Origin: Tannerella sp.
GTDB lineage: Bacteria; Bacteroidota; Bacteroidia; Bacteroidales; Tannerellaceae
Length of the DNA stretch: 5,539 nucleotides
Direction: 5' to 3'
Assembly: GCA_031275525.1 (NCBI GenBank)
Contig: JAISOP010000138.1
Span: forward strand, 1-5,539
The notes under the pieces are model-generated. The model worked only from the letters and a program-made list of their open reading frames with translations. It did not search any database and was not told where the DNA came from. Shown here piece by piece: positions 1 through 3,154 of this stretch (positions within the stretch are counted from its first letter, which is position 1; each line of letters starts with the position of its first letter). Position numbers and translations under genes: made by a program.

Positions 1-105
1 GGGAAACTCTCAAAAACCCTAAACGCTATGCTACGCTCCGCTCCGCAGAGAAAGAAAAAGTGATCCGCGAATGCACACGAATGAGGGTGTCTCAAAAGCC
101 CGCCC
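1..105. other. Intergenic sequence, no gene seen
   Basis: I see no credible coding region here on either strand. Two small items are visible. CGAAT occurs at 68-72 and 78-82, one helical turn apart. GAGGGTGTCTCAAAA at 83-97 resembles the kind of sequence found at some IS termini, but no partner end is present in the window. A minus-strand open frame crosses this stretch and the first repeat copy; its predicted protein simply translates the repeat and has no family features, so I do not call it a gene. Confidence 0.6.
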
Positions 106-192
106 GCCGTCAGCTAAAGCAAACGGCAAAAAAGGGAGCATTGGGCTAAAGCCCCGCGGAGGCGAAGCAAATGGGCGGCTATTCCCTTTTTT
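106..192 (+). repeat. Intergenic repeat unit, copy A (forward)
   Basis: This is the first of three copies of one repeat. The core is 106-163, and a tail ends in CCCTTTTTT at 184-192. It contains two small inverted repeats sharing the core GCTAAAGC: an imperfect one beginning CCGTCAGC at 107, and the perfect GGGCTAAAGCCC at 143-154 (4-bp stem, TAAA loop). By eye the core matches copy C at about 52 of 58 positions and the reverse complement of copy B at 54 of 57 aligned positions plus a one-base gap. The structure is REP/BIME-like: short, non-coding, hairpin-forming and present in both orientations. No open frame encodes a transposase, so if it is mobile it would need a helper in trans. Confidence 0.85.
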
Positions 193-211
193 ATTCCAGT
201 AGAAAAAAGCA

Positions 212-304
212 AGAAAAAAAATTAGCGGATATTGCTCTCTCAACTCTGCCTCCGCAGGGCTTTAGCCCAATTATCCTTTTTTGCCGTTTGCTTTAGCTGA
301 CGGC
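212..304 (-). repeat. Intergenic repeat unit, copy B (inverted)
   Basis: The core at 248-304 is the reverse complement of copy A's core, with three mismatches and one missing base. It carries the same two hairpin cores, read here as GCTTTAGC at 259-266 (inside the perfect GGGCTTTAGCCC at 257-268) and at 290-297. The tail at 212-247 is more diverged but still ends in an A-run on the plus strand, matching the T-run of the other copies. Copies A and B are tail to tail, so the region 106-304 could fold into a long hairpin of about 57 bp with a loop of about 84 nt. Confidence 0.85.
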
Positions 305-323
305 AATAGCTGAGGGCAATAGC
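298..323 (+). repeat. 13-bp tandem duplication between repeat copies
   Basis: TGACGGCAATAGC (298-310) is followed directly by TGAGGGCAATAGC (311-323), differing at one base. The first unit overlaps the outer edge of repeat copy B. The second fills most of the short spacer before copy C, which suggests a slippage event at the junction of the two head-to-head copies. Confidence 0.8.
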
Positions 324-328
324 CCGCT

Positions 329-416
329 CCCGTCAGCTAAAGCAGACGGCAATGAAGGGAATATTGGGCTAAAGCCCCGCGGAGGCAGAGCAAATGGGAA
401 GCTATTCCCTTTTTTT
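329..416 (+). repeat. Intergenic repeat unit, copy C (forward)
   Basis: The core at 329-386 matches copy A with about six differences, and the similarity continues through the tail to the T-run at 410-416. The first hairpin is best formed in this copy: CCGTC and GACGG pair around an inner GC-TAAA-GC (330-349). The second, GGGCTAAAGCCC, is at 366-377. Bases that differ from copy A at the first hairpin restore pairing (GACGG against CCGTC), which suggests that structure matters. Together with copies A and B this gives six GCTAAAGC cores within about 265 bp. Confidence 0.85.
396..416 (+). terminator. Possible intrinsic terminator in the tail of repeat copy C
   Basis: GGGAA (396-400) pairs perfectly with TTCCC (405-409) around a GCTA loop, and seven T residues follow at once (410-416). 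This has the layout of a rho-independent terminator, but the 5-bp stem is short. The same position in copy A pairs only weakly, so termination may be incidental. It would stop plus-strand transcripts entering from the left of the window. Confidence 0.35.
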
Positions 417-444
417 CCCCCTTTATGGGAGCCGCCGGAGACGG

Positions 445-640
445 TCAGGATTTTTCGCTCATACGACGTAGCAATTCGGCTATTTGCCTGTCTTTTTCTT
501 CGATCACCTTGTCTTTTTCTTCAATGACTTTAGACTGTTGGGATATCATTCGTTCCTTGTCTTGAAGTTCTTTGAGGTAATCATCTTCCATTTCCATTTC
601 TATCTGTATGTCTTCGGCCGTCTTTTGTAACAGGGGAATA
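445..640 (-). pseudogene. C-terminal remnant of a coiled-coil protein (possibly Rpn/PD-(D/E)XK nuclease type)
   Basis: The minus strand reads in frame to a TGA stop at 445-447. The last 50 or so residues are a strongly charged heptad pattern containing KELQDKERMIS and the repeat KVIEEKD KVIEEKD RQIAELL, a typical coiled coil. The two KVIEEKD units correspond to a 21-bp tandem DNA repeat (490-510 and 511-531). The open frame continues to a possible ATG at 765, but beyond about 640 the opposite strand encodes a recognisable transposase end, so that part is probably not native. I infer that the 5' portion of the gene is lost. Charged EKD-type tails of this kind occur, as I recall, at the C-termini of Bacteroidales Rpn-family (PD-(D/E)XK) nuclease or putative transposase proteins. 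No catalytic part remains to test this, so the family call is tentative. Confidence 0.4.
490..531. repeat. 21-bp tandem repeat (two units) encoding coiled-coil heptads
   Basis: Two adjacent 21-bp units (490-510 and 511-531) begin identically with GTCTTTTTCTTC and differ by a few bases at their ends. On the minus strand each encodes one heptad of the KVIEEKD type. Copy number of such units often varies between strains through replication slippage. Confidence 0.75.
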
Positions 641-805
641 TAGTTCGATAGAAAACTCGCTGTACGGGGTGGTGGACGTAGCCTTTGATGGAGATCACAG
701 CCGGAAAAGAGGCGGTTTGGTCGTGAACGGTACCCAAAGAGTAAAAGCAGGATGGGATCATCCATTGCTCTGCAAACTGCTGATCAATTAGAGGCGGCGG
801 CCCTG
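640..805 (+). mobile_element. Remnant of the right end of an ISAs1-family insertion sequence
   Basis: The transposase fragment is followed closely by a G/C-rich stretch, GGCGGCGGCCCTG (793-805). Its reverse complement begins CAGGGCC, which fits my recollection of the terminal inverted repeats of ISAs1-family elements. That end assignment is inference, because no left end and no target duplication can be seen. The left boundary near 640 is set only by where similarity to the transposase stops and the opposite-strand coiled-coil remnant begins. Confidence 0.45.
645..791 (+). pseudogene. ISAs1-type transposase, decayed C-terminal fragment
   Basis: The frame from 645 to the TAG at 789-791 reads SIENSLYGVVDVAF followed by DGDHSRKR and ends with RVKAGWDHPLLCKLLIN. 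From family knowledge, ISAs1 transposases carry a conserved HWxIENxLHWxLDVxFxEDxSRKR block holding the last catalytic Glu of the DDE triad, and end in a KRxKAxWDxxYLLKLL-like tail. Both blocks are here. The stretch that should lie between them (a Gly-Asn-x-x-x-Asn then Ile-Ala-Leu region, roughly 20 residues) is missing, so there is an internal deletion. The LHW signature is changed to LYG. Everything 5' of IEN, including the first two catalytic Asp residues, is absent. It is clearly non-functional. The stop sits 14 nt before a CCCTG that may be the IS end. Confidence 0.7.
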
Positions 806-847
806 CGCCTACTGTGTAAAAATTTTTCCGGGATTGAAAAAAAGTTG

Positions 848-855
848 TATTTTTG
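848..855 (+). promoter_or_regulatory. Bacteroidota-type -7 box, putative promoter of the 880-3028 operon
   Basis: TATTTTTG matches the TAnnTTTG consensus of the Bacteroidota primary sigma factor exactly. It lies 24 nt upstream of the ATG at 880, giving a leader of roughly 20 nt. A clear TTTG-type -33 box is not present at the ideal spacing: a T-run at 823-827 sits about 20 nt upstream, and a TTG at 834-836 is too close. No competing consensus box was found in the short spacers inside the operon, so this promoter may serve all three genes. Confidence 0.6.
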
Positions 856-879
856 TGTGGGTTTTGGTACTAAATAAAA

Positions 880-1623
880 ATGAATATGCAACGAAATGAC
901 ATCTTTAATCAATTCCAGAAGTTCCTGCATGAAACGGAGGGGGATTTTCATATTCTTGAACAACGGGTGCCTGTGGAAATTCAAATGGAATACTTCAACC
1001 GTTCCAACCGGTTGCGCAAGTCTCCGTCCCAGTTGAGCGAAAAGGACTGTGAAGCGTATCATGCCCAGTTGCAATCGCCGAATACGCCGGAAAAACAAAA
1101 AAAGCAACTTCTTTCCAGCCTGGCCATTTCCAAACAGGTGAAGGCTTACAGGATACTGAAACAGTATGTGGCGGAATGTGATACCCCGGAATTAAACCAC
1201 TGGGCGTACATGGCGCTGATGGAAAGCCGGATGACGCTGGAATCCGACCTGTCCGACGAAAAGCAAATCTACATCTCTACCGGACTGGGGGGCGAAGGGC
1301 GGCGGCTGCGGTTCTTCATCCTGCTGCTTGCTTCGTCCGACGCTCCATTCCTGGACTATCAGCGGCAGGTCATTGAGCGGGAATTTGCCTATTTCCTGTC
1401 GAAGGAAAACGGAAAACTCGAACGTCTGACCACGCGGGAAAGACATGTGGAACTCCTTGTGCTGCTTCCAATACAGTCTAATCTTAAATATTTGCTGGAG
1501 AAAATCGTCGATGAATGTAATCAATACGGTAATTTCCTGTCGGAAAACATAACCGTAACGAATGTGAAGGAGTTGAGCGGCGAAGAAATCACCGAGATTC
1601 TACAAAAGTATGGAAATCATTAG
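880..1623 (+). CDS. Conserved-type hypothetical protein, first gene of a GtrA/glycosyltransferase operon
   Basis: I do not recognise this 247-aa protein. It has no signal peptide and no clear membrane span; the most hydrophobic run, around residues 143-150 (LRFFILLL), is short and flanked by charges. Composition is rich in Gln, Glu, Lys and Leu, and most of it should be helical. Residues 85-120 (KQVKAYRILKQYVAEC, then a DTPELNHWAYMAL turn-helix) look like a HEAT-like helical hairpin, which is only an impression. A Gly-rich segment, STGLGGEG (133-140), breaks the helices. The start at 880 is chosen because it follows a TATTTTTG promoter box at a suitable distance and an A-rich leader; an alternative Met lies two codons on. 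The 3' end overlaps the gtrA-type gene by 14 nt, suggesting translational coupling and a shared role in lipid-linked sugar transfer or its control. A cytoplasmic scaffold or regulator is possible but unproven. Confidence 0.85.
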   Translation: MNMQRNDIFNQFQKFLHETEGDFHILEQRVPVEIQMEYFNRSNRLRKSPSQLSEKDCEAYHAQLQSPNTPEKQKKQLLSSLAISKQVKAYRILKQYVAECDTPELNHWAYMALMESRMTLESDLSDEKQIYISTGLGGEGRRLRFFILLLASSDAPFLDYQRQVIEREFAYFLSKENGKLERLTTRERHVELLVLLPIQSNLKYLLEKIVDECNQYGNFLSENITVTNVKELSGEEITEILQKYGNH

Positions 1624-2041
1624 GCAAGGCCTTAAATACGGAGTAGTAGGTATCGGAAACACACTGCTTTCGCTGCTAATCATCTGGGTCATGACCCAAT
1701 ACGGCGGATGTTCGCACCCTTTTTCAAATTTTACGGGATATGTAATCGGATTGGTAAACAGTTACCTGTGGAACAGGCTATGGACGTTCCGCAGCCATAT
1801 AAACTGGAAAAGTGGCGCCATTCGCTTTTTCGGGGTGTTTGCCGTGTGTTACGTGCTGCAACTGGGCCTGCTGCTGCTGCTGAACCGCTATTGTCCGGAA
1901 CATCCGCCGGCGTATGACTTTTTCAGTCCCCTGTTGCTCCGGTTCAAAGTGGAACCGCTGTTCTATAACCAGATACTGTCCACCGCATTTTATACGGTCA
2001 TTAATTTTATAATCAACAAATTTTATACATTCAAAGCCTGA
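1610..2041 (+). CDS. GtrA-family membrane protein (probable lipid-linked sugar flippase)
   Basis: This 143-aa protein has four predicted membrane helices at about residues 10-29, 38-56, 70-92 and 118-137, the usual GtrA length and topology. The N-terminus KYGVVGIGNTLLSLL matches the GtrA opening (hydrophobic, then G-x-x-N-T). The family N-[RK]-x-aromatic-T-F motif appears twice, as NRLWTF (55-60) and NKFYTF (136-141), at the ends of helices 2 and 4. In phage and bacterial Gtr systems GtrA is thought to flip undecaprenyl-phosphate-linked sugar across the inner membrane. It overlaps the preceding gene by 14 nt and is followed after 6 nt by a GtrB-like glycosyltransferase, the expected partner. 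The start at 1610 lies inside the preceding gene and gives the full first helix. The sugar transported cannot be told from sequence. Confidence 0.9.
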   Translation: MEIIRQGLKYGVVGIGNTLLSLLIIWVMTQYGGCSHPFSNFTGYVIGLVNSYLWNRLWTFRSHINWKSGAIRFFGVFAVCYVLQLGLLLLLNRYCPEHPPAYDFFSPLLLRFKVEPLFYNQILSTAFYTVINFIINKFYTFKA

Positions 2042-2047
2042 ATACAC

Positions 2048-3028
2048 ATGGAAAAACTGTCTGTTATTATTCCCTGTTATAACGAAGAAGCCTCTTTACC
2101 GGCGTCTTACCGGCGTACCCGTGATGTGTTGAACGGCATCGGATACGACGCTGAAATCATTTTCGTGAACGACGGAAGCCGGGACTGCACCCGGGAGATG
2201 CTGGACGAAATTGCCGCAAAGGATACGCAGGTCAAAGTGATTCACTTCTCCCGCAATTTCGGACACCAGCCGGCCGTATCCGCCGGGATTAAACATTGCG
2301 AGGCCGACTGGGCCATCATCATGGATGCCGACCTGCAGGACCCGCCGGAACTGATTCCCGCCATCCTGCAACGCTGCAGGGACGAGCAGGCCAATAGCGT
2401 TTACTGTGTCCGCCGGTCGCGCAAGAGCGAAAGCTGGTTCAAGCGCTACTCCGCCAAGTTCTTTTACCGCATGTTGAACCGGATGATGAGCGAGGTGAAA
2501 TTTCCGCTGGACACGGGCGACTTCCGGCTGATTGACCGGAAAATCATGAATGAATTCAAACAACTGCACGAACACGGGAAATACATTCGCGGGCTGGTTA
2601 GTTGGATTGGGTTCAGGCAGGTACCGTTTTATTACGAACGGAAGGCACGCGTGGCCGGCGAAACGAAATATCCTTTCCGCAAGATGCTGAAATTTGCCTC
2701 CACCGCCCTGCTGTACTTTTCCAAAAAACCGCTCCAAATGGTGATGGGACTGGGATTCTTTGCCGTACTGATAGGCATTTTCCTGGCCATCTGGTTCACA
2801 CTGGGTAAAATCTACGGCTTCAGTAACGCTGAAACGGGCTGGACGTCGCTGATTACCGTCATCACGTTTTTCGGTGGCGTCCAGTTGGTGACGGTGGGCG
2901 TACTGGGGCAATACATCGGCGTGCTTTTTGACGAAATCAAAAAACGCCCCGAGTATATCATCGACGAAAAACGAAATTTTGCCGGCAGCGAACAGGTGAC
3001 GAATCCGGCAAATCACCTGTCGAAATGA
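2048..3028 (+). CDS. Family 2 glycosyltransferase, GtrB/DPM1-like, membrane-anchored
   Basis: This 326-aa protein starts with a GT-A fold: SVIIPCYNEE (5-14), FVNDGSRDCT (39-48, with D42 for nucleotide binding), SRNFGHQPAVSAG (68-80) and MDADLQDPPE (92-101), where D93-x-D95 is the metal-binding DXD-type motif. TGDFRL (156-161) and RVAGETKYP (201-209) are typical of the DPM1/GtrB/ArnC branch. Two membrane helices follow at about 229-252 and 265-290, ending in the characteristic GQYIGVLFDEIKKRPEYI (287-304). Such enzymes transfer glucose, mannose or another hexose from a nucleotide sugar to undecaprenyl phosphate on the cytoplasmic side of the inner membrane. The gene begins 6 nt after the GtrA gene, so the two are almost certainly co-expressed. 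Start and length fit the family. The donor sugar is not predictable, and no third, acceptor-specific Gtr transferase lies in the window. Confidence 0.93.
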   Translation: MEKLSVIIPCYNEEASLPASYRRTRDVLNGIGYDAEIIFVNDGSRDCTREMLDEIAAKDTQVKVIHFSRNFGHQPAVSAGIKHCEADWAIIMDADLQDPPELIPAILQRCRDEQANSVYCVRRSRKSESWFKRYSAKFFYRMLNRMMSEVKFPLDTGDFRLIDRKIMNEFKQLHEHGKYIRGLVSWIGFRQVPFYYERKARVAGETKYPFRKMLKFASTALLYFSKKPLQMVMGLGFFAVLIGIFLAIWFTLGKIYGFSNAETGWTSLITVITFFGGVQLVTVGVLGQYIGVLFDEIKKRPEYIIDEKRNFAGSEQVTNPANHLSK

Positions 3029-3037
3029 ATGATTGCG

Positions 3038-3058
3038 CCGGCGGCTTTTCGCCGCCGG
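3038..3058 (+). terminator. GC-rich hairpin after the glycosyltransferase gene
   Basis: CCGGCGGC (3038-3045) and GCCGCCGG (3051-3058) form a perfect 8-bp stem with a TTTTC loop, starting 10 nt after the TGA at 3026-3028. The position suggests transcription termination or mRNA 3'-end protection for the operon. No T-run follows on the plus strand, so it is not a standard intrinsic terminator. Confidence 0.4.
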
Positions 3059-3154
3059 GCACACCCTTGTTGACGAAACCGTCGTCACCGACATTCCTCA
3101 AAAACAAACCACCATCAACCATACGGGTGGATAAATAACTGTAAATAAATTCAG

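Noticed and set aside
31..243. A 70-codon minus-strand open frame across repeat copy A
   Set aside because: It only translates the hairpin repeat and its T/A-rich tail. The protein has no domain or signal features, and the repeat's structure explains the sequence better.
106..304. Two-ended transposon with A and B as terminal inverted repeats
   Set aside because: The 84-bp interior is non-coding and consists of the units' own tails. A third copy outside (329-416) shows that the unit itself, not the pair, is what repeats.
106..416. CRISPR array
   Set aside because: The three copies are in alternating orientation, about 58 bp or longer, imperfect, and unevenly spaced, with no unique spacers of uniform length and no cas genes.
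784..1107. A 107-codon minus-strand open frame opposite the start of the 247-aa gene
   Set aside because: It overlaps the promoter and 5' end of the plus-strand gene, which has a consensus -7 box and a coupled downstream gene. The minus product looks like random translation.
2096..3094. A 332-codon minus-strand open frame antisense to the glycosyltransferase
   Set aside because: The plus strand carries a complete family 2 glycosyltransferase with DXD and membrane segments. The antisense product shows no recognisable motif.
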